A stretch of 64,000 nt of DNA from Rhipidocladum racemiflorum. Lineage: Eukaryota > Streptophyta > Magnoliopsida > Poales > Poaceae. The stretch spans positions 30,958,874-31,022,873 of the forward strand of contig CM070580.1 in assembly GCA_036346355.1 (NCBI GenBank), written 5' to 3'. The translations under genes and the position numbers were made by a program. The notes below the pieces were generated by a model. That model ran no database searches. It was not told where the DNA came from and saw only the letters and a list, made by a program, of their open reading frames with translations. Shown in pieces: positions 1-12,100 of this stretch (position 1 is the first letter of the stretch; each line of letters starts with the position of its first letter).

Positions 1-2
1 TG

Positions 3-202
3 GATCCGGTTCTTAATGTTGGAATACACCTCATACCTTTATTTGTGCAAGCATTAGAGTCAGACGGCATTGACAACAATACATCAGTATTTAACAAATT
101 GGATTGGTGGGTCAGTGGACAATACTGTTCAGCCATGGACACTTCTCACTGTAGCTCTTTCTTGTTTGAGGATATAGCACTCTTGTGTGAGCTTCATCAG
201 AG
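3..202 (+). CDS. possible unrecognised exon at window edge
   Basis: One frame stays open from base 3 to a TAA at 204-206, and the open stretch ends at a plausible donor (CAGAG|GTAACC). The predicted ~66 residues include a Trp-Trp pair and a run rich in Cys, Ser and Leu, so it does not look like random AT-rich intron. I do not recognise the family. It could be an upstream exon of the SABRE-like gene, a captured gene fragment or chance. No start codon or acceptor is visible because the window begins here. Confidence 0.2.
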
Positions 203-1006
203 GTAACCCCTTAATGGAAAGCTTTGCAAACATTCTCAACCGGTTTAAACGAAAAAAAGTGCTCAGAAAAGACTACGGGAAAAGGATGAGGGCCATTGAT
301 GAGTACTATACTACTATCTGCTGTGATTTTGATTAAAAAGTAGTAGCCATTGATGATTACTATCTGCCATCTCTTTTGAATGGTGTTTGATGCAACATAA
401 CCATAATGTGCTCTTGTGCGCCATAGTAGTCACAAATAACTGGGCAACATCACCTTCTGTGATTCAACTTTGGCTTCTAATACTCACTAGCAGATGAGGA
501 GGTTTTGACTTATCAATAGCACATATCCATGCTTTCGAATTTTAATAATTCACTTCTCAGTTCTCACACCATGCCTGTCCTCCAGAACTTATCAGTAAGC
601 CCAAAAGGAAATGTGTATTTTGAATCTCCTAGTGTTTACTGAAAATCAGGATGATTAATAGCACGAGGCTACATCATATTCCTCACAATCAGGGCCGTAC
701 AACAACCTTTTATGCCTAGCTCAAGCTCAAAATTGTTATCTTAGCCATTTTATTTCCTGCAGATCCAGGAGAATCCATTCAACTAAATAAACTGCATGTA
801 TTGTTATGCTTTGTTTTGAAATAACAAAAATTGAACTATTATTTGTTAAGGGTATATATATATAAGTGATAGTGCAGTATTAGTACCACATTGCCTTTGC
901 TTGCTTTAGCTCATCTCTTGTACCCCTATATATTACCACATTGGGCCTCAATACATGATTCACTTGAGTCTCTCCCATTTGTAACATTATTGACAACACT
1001 CTTTAG
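203..1006. other. non-coding, probable intron of the SABRE-like gene
   Basis: AT-rich sequence without a convincing coding frame. It ends with a pyrimidine-rich stretch and the acceptor CTCTTTAG|GGAT used by the first certain exon. An ATG-initiated frame starting at 891 runs through this acceptor into the exon, but its upstream part does not resemble the family and I read it as intron. Confidence 0.5.
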
Positions 1007-3194
1007 GGATAAAGGAATTAGAGTCAAGAATTTGGATTTGATGTCTGGTCCAATTGTTGTGAACTTGGAAGAAAAACTATTCACCAAGAAGAAGCTGTCT
1101 GCTTCTACTGTTGCTGACCAGAAGGGTGAACCTACTGTGGATATTAAGTCAGCTACCAAATCTGAAGAGAGCAAACTTTCATCATTGAACAAGAAGATCG
1201 ATTTGTTTCCTGAAAAGGTTGTATTGATTTTCCAGTAGTGTCACTGATGCTTACCATTTTTTTTAAGCATGGGCACTGTCTTTCTCGTATATGATTCTGT
1301 GTTTTTAGCTTCTTTCTGCTTTTGACATTTTACAACAAGAATCCACTTAGGTCACTTTGGCCACCAAATGGATGAGAACATAATCTTGTTAGTTATATTC
1401 ACTTAGCAGACTGCATTACACCAATATTGTCTAGGCAAGGTAAATGAATTCCTTATGTATACACATTACACAACTAGGCCAAGATGTGTATTTCTCTATC
1501 TTTCGAATTATTGAATTACTGCTCTTCACTTGTAATATTTTAGCATTAAAAAAAGAGAACCTCCTCCTTTTAATATATCAATCTATCAATGTTTTGTTGA
1601 AATATTCTAGGGCTCAAAATGTCAAATGCAAATATTTAGAGGTGATATCAATAAGATGTAACCTAAGTACTGAAATTTATGCTATTTCAAGTATTTAGTA
1701 TTGGTGGCACTTCAACATCTTCTACAGTCCTTTGTTTTGCCATTTGAAATGGTTACTTTGATCTTTGAGAGGTTAATATAAGTTCACTGTTGGATTACTA
1801 TGCACTAAAATTTAGTTGTTCTTTGGAAGGTTAGCTTCAATATGTCCAAGCTAGATCTGAAGTTTTTGCCAAAAGACCATGGCCTCTCAATCAACAACAA
1901 AATTGGTAGCATGTCTATGAGACTTACAAAGTCACAGCCGCAGAATAATTTCGGGGAGGCTGCAACACGTCTTCGGCTGGAAACTGATGTGACTGATATT
2001 CATGTATGTTTCCATGTTTTCTATGGGACATATACGTTTTTCAATTTAGATTATATCATGATTGTTTGTTTTTCCAGCTTCTAATGGATGGTGCTACGTC
2101 TGTATTAGAGGTTCTGAAAGTTGCAACTGTTGTTTCAGCTGACATTCCCACTCAGGTCAGTCTGATGTGCTCTAATTGAGATGTGTACTACTGTTGATGC
2201 AACAAATTCATGTGGGCTTCAATTCTATATTAGCTGTAAGTTGTAACTTGCTGCATTTGCCATAGAACACTTCCCTTACAAACCGATAAGAATTCCCATT
2301 CTAACAAACCGATAAGAATTCCCATTCTAACACATAATTTTGATTTGACTAGGTTTTAAGGCAAACAAAAGTAACATCAGTATCTACTTGAATAAAACTA
2401 CTGATTCCACCAGGTGTATCTTCCAGTCATGAGATGCAGCAATATCCACCTTTTGATGTCTGTTTGATGTATTGCTTTGAGATCGTTACTGATTCGTTAA
2501 TTTAGAATACAGGAGTGAATTTGGATATGAAAATCTCTTCATGGATTCTTAATTGTCGATATATGGCTAGATAAATTCTGGGTAATTTGCATATATAGGA
2601 CTTAAAAATCAAGATCTGTTTTCTTGGCCAGTTGAGTAAGAACCAAAGCTTGGTGCATCCATGTGGAGGTGAGGTTAGATAGATTAGACTCATGTTTTTT
2701 GCATCCATGCGTATCCACTCACATGCACATACAAAGGAGGTAGCCATGGTCAGTTCTTTAGAGGGTTGAGTGAAACGAAAGGTTTTGATGTCCTTGTTTT
2801 AGTAAAACATATTTTCTATCTCTGTTTTTGTTCTGGGTGTACAACTTCTTTCTGCATAGATTTTGGTGTTATTTGGCACATCTTTGTTTTTTTTTGGTGT
2901 ATTATTTCTTTCTCAGGTCGAATGTGCTGATGCATTGTCTTTTCTCAGTCAACATCGCCAATTCGAGCTAAAGTAGATATCAAGATTAGTGGGGGCCAAT
3001 GTAACCTCATTATAAGCAGAATTAAGCCACTGATTTTGTTTAACCCAGCTAAAAAGAAGCCCCTTGTTCTTCGTGAAAGTTCACAACAAGAGAAGGCACC
3101 CAAAGAAAAACTAGCACTGGCTTGGGTATTTACACTCTCAGCACCTGAGTTGACTATTGCGCTTTACAGTCTTGATGACATACCACTATACCAT
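1007..3194 (+). CDS. SAB: SABRE-like exons, block 1 (four exons)
   Basis: Exons 1007-1217, 1830-2003, 2078-2155 and 2949-3194 encode the KGIRVKNLDLMSGPIVVNL region, a stretch with FLPKDHGLSINNKIG, the LLMDGATSVLEVLKVATVV helix and VDIKISGGQCNLIISRIKP. These are amphipathic beta-strand repeats typical of the groove-forming part of the family. Donors are GTTGTA (1218), GTATGT (2004), GTCAGT (2156) and GTAAGT (3195). All internal junctions are phase 0; the first exon begins in phase 1, so its first base completes an Arg codon from an exon outside the window. Confidence 0.9.
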
Positions 3195-6100
3195 GTAAGT
3201 TCCTTTTCGCGCGTTCTCTTCTACTGTTGTATTCCAGATTGAACTTTTAGTTGCATTAAATTACTTGCAAAGCGTACATTTTACATGAATTCACTCATAC
3301 GCTAGATTTCAATAGTGTAATGTTCTATTTATAACCCTTCTTCAAAATTACTAAAATCCACACAATTGTGTGGGTTAGTATTCATATTTAGCCTCATGTT
3401 TAGAAAAAAGTTAACTGTTAATGTTAGTAATCAGCTGAATGGCCGATGAGCAAGTCCTGGTAACACAATTACACAGCAAGGGCTCCTTTGCAGATAATGG
3501 ATATAGTGGACTGGATTTAGAGGAGAATACTGCGAGGAGTGAGGAAGAGTGGATGAAGAAGGAGAAGGATGGAGGGGCAACTTGGATATTTCTCGTACAT
3601 CTCCTACTGATCATACTGATCAGGATAATATTATTACAGTGGCTTCAGTGTCCTATAGCAAAAAAAACCCACAAAATTGTAGTGTCCTGGAGCGAAGACA
3701 CAATTTTTTCGTGTCCCATGGCAAATGCCAAAAAATTGTAGTGTCCTGTAGCCAATTTTGCCTATGCCGGCCGGCCTGCCACACCCTTGCCTACCTTCCG
3801 AGCAACCAGACCATAGTAGCATGTCAGGTCTTCCGCGCTCCGACATGGGGCCAAAAATAAAATTTCCCTCTCATGGGGGCTATTTTTGCCAAAAAAGTTG
3901 ACAAGGGGGCTACAAAAGCAAAAAAAATTCCATCTATACTATATTATAAAATGTTCATTTGAAAGATTTTTTTGCCTTTTCTGTTCTTTTTACTCGTCTT
4001 CATGCCGAACTGCCTAAATTTGACTTTATCAATAATTGATATGGTCATATGGGATCCACTTCCAAGACACTTCTCCTTGAAACTCTTAGAGATAATATGT
4101 CTGTGGTAGATGACTTTCTTAATAATGAAAATTGCTGGATGCCTATATGGGCAGTTGTCCCATCTATCAAGATCATCCAACAGGATTGATGAGATTCGTG
4201 TCTGCTTGGTAGTGCAGGAAGATTAGCATGTAATTACCATGTTTCACTGTTTTCAAGCTCCTTTCATGTGTCCAAATAATGAATCATATCAAATTGATAC
4301 ATTGACACTTTTATAACTGCTTATCTTACCCTGTAAATACTGGATGATGCAGTTTTGCTTGCAGTCTACTTATTTTTCTACAAGTAAGATGGTAAACCAA
4401 GAAACTCAACTGCATGCAAATCTTGGTGAATTAAAATTGCTTGTTGCTGGAAAACATCAACAGTCAATAAAAGAAAGCATTTCAGGCACCTTACTGCAGA
4501 TTAGCCGCTCAACTCTTGATCTGGAGCAAAAGGAAACAGGCAAAGATAATGGCATAGACCATGCTAAATCTGCTCTCTCTGTTAATATAGCTGGAATCAG
4601 AATGCACTTCTGTTTTTACTATCTTGAGTTGCTTTGTACAACTGCAATGTCCTACAAGGTATTTTTGAAAAGCATTCGTCCTCCGAAGAAAAGACCAGTA
4701 CAGGAGACATCTTGTCAAAAATCTACCAAGACTGCTAAAGAAGCACAGCTAGTCAAGATTAGTGTTGAGCAGTGCTCTATTTTGTATGTTGGTGACATGC
4801 GGCTTGAAGATATGAGTGTAGCAGATCCAAAGCGTGTAAATTTTGGTTCGCAGGGTGGTCGTGTTGTGATAATCAATGATGCTAATGGTGCCCCAAGGAT
4901 GGCCCATGTAAACTCAACCAGCCTGCCAGATCATAAGCATGTTAACTTCTCCACTTCTCTTGAGATTAATCAATTTGGTGTATGTCTGAACAAGGAAAAG
5001 CACTCCATGCAGGTTGAACTTGGTAGATCCAGATTAACACATAAAGAAGATCAGTTTGATGATAATCCTGCAGAGAAGGTTACGCTCTTTGATTTGCAAA
5101 AGGCAAAGTTTGTCCAGCGTTCTGGTGGGCTAAATGACATTGCAGTCTGCTCCCTCATCAATGTGACAGATATAGCAGTCAGATGGGAGCCTGATCCCTA
5201 TCTGGAATTACTTGAAGTAGCCACACAACTTAAATCTGTTCTGCATAGTATCAAACTCCAGAGTTCTATTACCGAGGTAAAAGACGAAACAGTGCACATG
5301 GATACTTTGACAAAAAAGGATTCACCCACAGACCATGGTCAGCAAGAAAATGCACAAAGGAAACGGGAATCAGTAATTGCCATTGATGTGGAATCATTGA
5401 AAATTTCAGGAGAACTTGCCGATGGGGTTGAGGCAATGGTTCATGTTGGCTCCATTTTTTCGGAGAATGCAAAGATTGGTGTTTTGGTTGAAGGACTAGC
5501 AGGCAGTTTTTGTGGTGCGCGGCTTTTCAAAAGCAGTTGTATGCAGATATCACGCATCCCGATTTCTGTTTCAGACAGCCTTCCCGATAAGAAGTTACAG
5601 TCTGCAGCTACATGTGATTGGGTTATTCAATGCCGTGATGCATATATTTGCCTGCCGTTTAGGTTGCAGCTGCGGGCTATTGATGATGCAATTGAAGACA
5701 CATTGCGGGCCCTTAAACTTATTTCTGCAGCAAAAGCATCCATATTATTTCCTGAGAAGAAATCTAGCAGCAGCAGCAGCAAAAGGAGCAAATCAAAATC
5801 AACATCATTTCGGTATGTAAGGTTAATTATACGTGATCTCATAGCTGAAATTGAGGAAGAACCTATGCAAGGTTGGCTTGATGAGCATATCAATTTAATG
5901 AAGAATGTATTTAATGAGTCCACTGTTAGGTTGCATCTGCTTGATGAGCTTGCTTCAGCCAAAAATAAACAATCCCCCAAGGAAAAATTGGATAGTTCTG
6001 CTTCTGAAAAGAACAGTGACTGCCCTGATGTTGATGCCGAAGCATCTGGCGTGCATTCATTTGAAAAGCTCAGAGAAGAAATATATAGACAGGCATTTCA

Positions 6101-9100
6101 ATCATATTACCAGGCATGTCAAAAATTGTCAGTATCAGAAGGGTCAGGTTCATGTTCAATTGGCTTCCAGGCAGGGTTTAAGATGAGTACAAACAGAGCA
6201 GCAGTTATGTCAGTCCGTGCAAAAGATGTTGATGTGAGCCTATCGAAGATTGATGGGGGAGATGAAGGAATGATTAGTTTTATTAAAACTGTGGATCCTG
6301 TTTGTGCAAAAAATGATATTCCATTTTCCCGGTTATATGGTAGCAATTTTTCTTTGAAAGCTAAATCCTTATCTGCGTATATAAGAGATTACACATTTCC
6401 ACTCTTTTCTGGAACCTCTGGTAAATGTGATGGACGGCTTGTGCTGGCTCAGCAGGTTAGCATTCGATGCCATTCACTTTTTTCACTTACGGAATACTAT
6501 TAGAATGTTTAACTCATCCTTTGCCAGTGGAAGAGAGAAAGACTTGCTCGAACTGTATATAGTTGAAATTTCACCCTGTCTGTTGAAGACTTGAAGTACT
6601 TCATCATTGTTCTCTCAACTAGGAGCTTACAAATGTTTCCTGCAATATTTACTATGCAGTTTGTATAAAATATTTTCTGGTTAAACATCACTCTAGATCA
6701 TAATGATTTTTTTTCTGGTGGCAGGCAACTTGTTTTCAGCCCCAAGTTCGACAAGATGTTTACGTTGGGAAATGGTGGAGAGTAAATCTGCTACGTTCTG
6801 CAACCGGTTATACCCCACCAATGAAAACATATGCTGACCTACCATTGTATTTTCAAAGAGGGAAAGTCTCCTTTGGAGTTGGCTACGAGCCAGTTTTTGC
6901 TGATATAAGCTATGCTTTTACTTGTGCACTACGGAGGGCAAATCTAGCTAAAAGGTGGTTCTTTGAGCGTCCCGAACCCCCTAGAAGAGAGCGCAGCTTA
7001 CCCTGGTGGGATGATATGCGAAACTATATTCATGGTAAATATAGCTTGTGTTTTACTGAAACAATGTGGCATCTCCCTGCTACAACAAGCCCTTATGAGA
7101 AGCTAGATCAAATGCTAATCACGTCTGACTATATGGAAATACGATATGTCGATGGTTATGTCAGTCTGTCTTCAAAGTATCTAAAGGTTTACCTAAGTAG
7201 CCTAGATAGTCTCGCAAAGAAATGCAGTCTAGAACCTCCACATCATACAGCTGTACCTTTCCTTGAAACCCCCTCCTTTGTCATGGACATTTCCATACAG
7301 TGGGGATGTGATTCAGGTAACCCTATGGATCATTATTTATTTGCTCTTCCTGTAGAGGGCAAACCACGGGAGAAAGTTCTTGATCCATTTCGCTCAACTT
7401 CTCTCTCACTGAAGTGGAGCTTTTCACTTAAACCTTGTACTGCTGAACCTGTGGAGCATCAATGGAAGATTCAAGAAGTTTCAAATGACTCTCCGACTGT
7501 GAATGTTGGAGCTCATGATTTGGCCTGGCTAGTGAAGTGGTGGAACTTGATTTTTCTTCCTCCACATAAATTAAGACTGTTTTCCAGGTTTCCACGGTTT
7601 GGAGTTCCTAGATTTGTACGGTCTGGGAACCTACCACTTGATAGAGTTATGACTGAACAGTTTATTCGTTTTGATGCTACATTATTGCAGATCAACAATA
7701 TGCCGCTACAGGCTGATGATCCTGCTAAGGGTTTGACACTTCACTTTACAATGCTTAGGTATGAAATAGCTTTCAGTCGTGGGAAGCAGACATTTACTTT
7801 TGATTGCAAGCGTGAACCTCTTGATCTTGTCTACCAGGGCATAGACCTGCACTTATTGAAGGTGTTTATTAACAAAATTTCTGAACCATCAACTTCTAAG
7901 GATGCTCTGGTAGAAAATAAGAGTCTGCATACCAATGTTGCAGATAGTCCTGGTTGTGAAAAGGGCAAAAAGAAAACTAGTTCAACTGAGAAAAGCCGAG
8001 ATGATGGATTTTTTCTATATTCTGATTATTTCACAATACGAAAACAAACTCCCAAGGCCGATGCTGCTAGATTATCAGCATGGCAAGAGGACGGCAGGAA
8101 AAAATCTGAAATGGCATTGGTCAAGTCTGAGTTTGATGGGGGGGATGAAAGTGACCATGCACAATCAGGTAGTGATGAGGAGGGATTCAATGTTGTGGTT
8201 GCTGACAATTGCCAGCGAGTATTTGTTTATGGATTAAAAATTCTGTGGAATCTAGAAAATAGAGCTGCTGTCTTCTCTTGGGTTGGTGGTTTAACCCAAG
8301 CATTTCAGGCCCCCAAGACATCTCCTTCTCGCCAATATGCTCAAAGAAAGATTCTTGAACAAAAACAATCAAGTAAAGAAGCTGAGATGTCTAATGATGG
8401 TGCTCTGAATTCTTCACCCTCAGCATTGCAGTCTTCACATCATCCTCAACAGACCAATAGTTCAGAACCACCTTCTTCCAACGGATCCAGCAAGTTAGAG
8501 TCAACATCTAATAGTGAAACTGGTAATTTTTTATTACACAATTCTTTTTTCGCTAATTGTTTACGTAATTGTGATTTAGCCCAGGATTAAGTTGGTATTT
8601 GTTCATCAATAGCCACATACTTGTCACACTGTTCAATTTTCAGCATTGCATCGAACACTTGCAAAATTCGGCAACTAAATCAATAGTTTTCTTAGTTTGA
8701 CTATTCGCTCAACTTGTGATGTAGCAATGAAGCCTTCGAACAGTAGTGATTCTGAAGAGGAAGGTACAAGGCATTTCATGGTTAATGTTGTCCAACCTCA
8801 ATTCAATTTGCATTCAGAAGAAGCAAATGTGAGTATGCTGCTGCCCAGCTTTTTTTCAATTTTATTTTGAAGCAGCACTTAGCAGTTTAACAGATATCAG
8901 ATTGTTCATTCAATATACATACTTCTATTTGATTTTTACTTCATTCATAGGCTCGTCACGCTATGCATAAATCTTTATATTCAGGCCTTTAGCAACTGTT
9001 GGCAGATAATGCATACAACCAAGGTTCCAAAAACCAGCCCCACAGGAAAAAAAAAATACTGAACTTAGGCTGGAAGCAGTTTCCAGCTAGGGTCCGAAAA

Positions 9101-12100
9101 CCAACCGGTTGGTTTGCTAAAGAAAATTTGAATTCAAAATGATTCCTAGGTGGTTTTCACCGGTTAATGGATGGGAAAGTCATATGTAGGATCGGTTACG
9201 GTAGTCAGAGGTGGAGTGAATTCTTAAGGATATAAATATTGTCTTATATAGACTATCCATATATAGGTTTTTCTTATATAAGTTTTTCTTTTATGTAGGT
9301 TTCCTTTTGTACTCTCATGTAACTCTATATATTCTGGCCTATGGTCTCATATTGAATACAACAAGTGCTATTCATAACATGGTATCAAAGCCAAGGTTCC
9401 AACCCTAGCTTCGAGATCGACTTCCGCTATTGCTGCCCCCGAGAGGAGCCATCTCCACTCCCAGAGGCGGCCACCTCGGCCGCCGGTCACCCTGGCCTTC
9501 GAGCTCTCGATCGCCTCCGGCTCCCATGCACGGCCCAGGCTTGCCTCTTCGGCTCCCACTCCAGGGGGCCGCCACCCAGCCACCTCCGGCGAGGCGCAGC
9601 GTACACCCACGCCGGCCCGCGCCACTCAACCGTCCGTGCCATTCTCTCCGTCCAGCCTCTGCCTCGGTCGGCCCTGCCTCCGCACGGCCTCCCTCCAGTC
9701 ACTGACGGTCGCGCTCACGGCCAGTCCTGGCCCGACCTCACCTGCCGCCCGATCCATTCGCATTGCCCATGCCAAAGAGGCACCTGAGAGTTTTGCTCAA
9801 ACCTACTACAATCTAATCCCATCCGGACTCCAACCAAATCACATAGCCGGATTTAAATCCGTTTTTGAGCTCCACGGCTCCGGCTTCTTGGTTTTTGGCT
9901 CCAACTTCCGGTCTTTTGGGATCTAGCTCTGGTTTTTCAGCTCTTACTTCTTGATTTTAGCTTCATTTTCTGATTTTTATCAAATTTTCCTATATGCACC
10001 TGAAGCGTACTAGGAAGTTTTATGGGCTCTGGCTCTTTGGCTCTGGCTCTCGGCTTGGCTCCTACTCTTTGGTTCTGGCTTTTCAGAATTACCTCGGCTC
10101 AGCTCGAACCTCATCCACTCGGTTTGGCTTCAGTTTTCAGCTCCAACTCCAGCATGGCGCTTTTTACCGGCTCCGGCTCTTCGGCTCAGCTCTGGCTGAA
10201 GAGGCTCTCCTTTGAGTCTTTTATTTTTAGCTCCATGCATCCATCCAAATCCTTAGCATCTTGGCTCTTTCATCAGTTTGGCTCAACTCTTTTCGTCAAT
10301 TCATCCGTCGGCCTTTCTTCGTCGACTTGGCTTTTGTGTCGGCTTTTCTTCGTTGACTTGGCTCCACCGTTGGCTCTTCTTCGTCGACTCGGCTTCTTCG
10401 TCGGCTTTTCTTCGTCAACTCGGCTCCACCGCAGCTCTTCTTCGTCGGCTTTCCTTCGTCGACTCAGCCCCACTGTCGACTCTTCTTCGTCAACTCGGTT
10501 CCACCGTCGGCTTTTCTTTATCTACTCGGCTCCTTCATTGGCTTTTCTTCGTGGACTCAATTCCTTCGTCGGCTCGGTTGTTCAAGAGTTGGATGCTATG
10601 ACGACTACTTCAAGATTAGAACTTTGGATTTTCCCTATTTTAGTGTCAATCCTTCCAAATGTAATGCTATTGCATATGCCTTGCATTTGTGGGGGGAGTT
10701 GAGGATATAAATATTATCTTATATGGACTCTCCATATATAGGTTTTCCTTATATAAGTTTTCCTTTTATATAGGCTTTCCTTGTATAGGTTTTCCTTCTA
10801 TACCCTCATGTAATTCTATATATTCTAGCCTATGGCCTCATACTGAATATAACAAGTGCTATTCATAACGTGAATGACTATGAAAATTTCCCCCCTAGGC
10901 ATTCGGCAATCTTTTCACTAAATAGCTGCACACAGCTATGAAGATCAAGATTGAACTCACAAAACAACAGAAGACAAGACACACAAAACCAATCACACCA
11001 CCCTTGCCAAACTGCTTTGACCTCCAACTATCAAGCGGTCTGACCGGTGGCCGGTGGTCTGACCACCACGACAAATGGTGGTCTGACTGGTAGGGGAATG
11101 GCGGTCTGGCCGCTTCCCTGCTGTCAGGCCAAAATCAGCACGATTTCAAAGGCTAAATCCACTTAACTTTTGACCTACTAGATCAAATCACACCAAATTT
11201 GAAACACAACTACCCTAGGATATTAGGGACCTGTCGGACCCTAGAAAAATACCTCTAAAATCCTCTGTGTATTCTGTACTAGTCCAGGAAAAGCTAGTAC
11301 ACATAGTAAAATGATAACACAGCATATCCAAAGCAAAGTTTTATTTATTTCATTATCAGAGTTTATAGCATAAATGGCGTGCAAGCCAACATAAAATAAC
11401 ACAACGGAAGCAAAATAAAACCATAGTAGAAACCAGCAAATTTGCCACAGGCAATCGACTGAGGTAGCAGCCTAGTCATCGAGATCCTCACTGGCGTAGA
11501 ACTTCTCCTCTGAATTAACAGAGTATGCAAGGGTGAGGACAAACGTACTCAGCAAATCACACCGGAAAAATTCAATATTAATGTAAATGTGACAAAGGAA
11601 GGTTATACGGTTCATTTTAGCATAAAGCAACAATTTTCTAAATATTCTAAATAATTTCAAATTGCATAACTTTAAGGAAACTTTTTTTAAAAAAAATATT
11701 TTCAACTCAGGAATCTCTACTGGAATTCTCCAAGTTTTCCCCCTGATGGACTCTCTCCATCCCGACTTCTATTTTTATAAACTCAAATTTTAGACTTACA
11801 AATTCTAGTCTGTGAATGGCTTGCTCGGCATGCCCATGACCGTGGGCGCGGCTAATCGATTAGTTTTACACTCTGCAGAGGTTGTACAACTTTACCCACA
11901 AGACATCATATTCTCATCGTGTCAACACACTTCCTTTGGTGTGTGACAGAGAAAATCACGACAAGGCCCCTATAAAAACCCATCCATGTAGTTATGCCCG
12001 CTAAGGTTTCACTGCTGAAAGAATCCCTCTAGTCAGAAGCACCCTCTTGCGCTAGAATGGTAGCCTCACGCTTTCACCATACCACTACCACCAAATGGCA

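Larger units (their letters stand above)
9225..10870 (+). mobile_element. small non-autonomous LTR retrotransposon
   Basis: Two related direct repeats bound this 1.65-kb element: 9225-9379 and 10700-10870. Both begin with GAGGATATAAATATT-like sequence and end ...AGTGCTATTCATAAC. The left repeat is followed directly by TGGTATCAAAGCC, a primer-binding site complementary to initiator tRNA-Met. The right one is preceded by the polypurine tract GGGGGGAG. The interior has no gag or pol similarity, so it would have to borrow proteins (TRIM/LARD-like). The terminal TG and CA have each mutated in one copy (TA at left, CG at right). GTGAAT occurs near both outer ends but not cleanly adjacent, so the target duplication is uncertain. 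Confidence 0.75.

Noticed and set aside
3933..3960. Helitron 5' end (TCTATACTATATTATAAAA after A)
   Set aside because: It fits the consensus only partly, and no CTAG-type 3' end with hairpin was found downstream.
10022..10702. 226-codon + strand frame rich in Ser/Leu/Phe
   Set aside because: It is kept open by the CTTCGTCGACTCGGCT repeats inside a non-autonomous LTR element.
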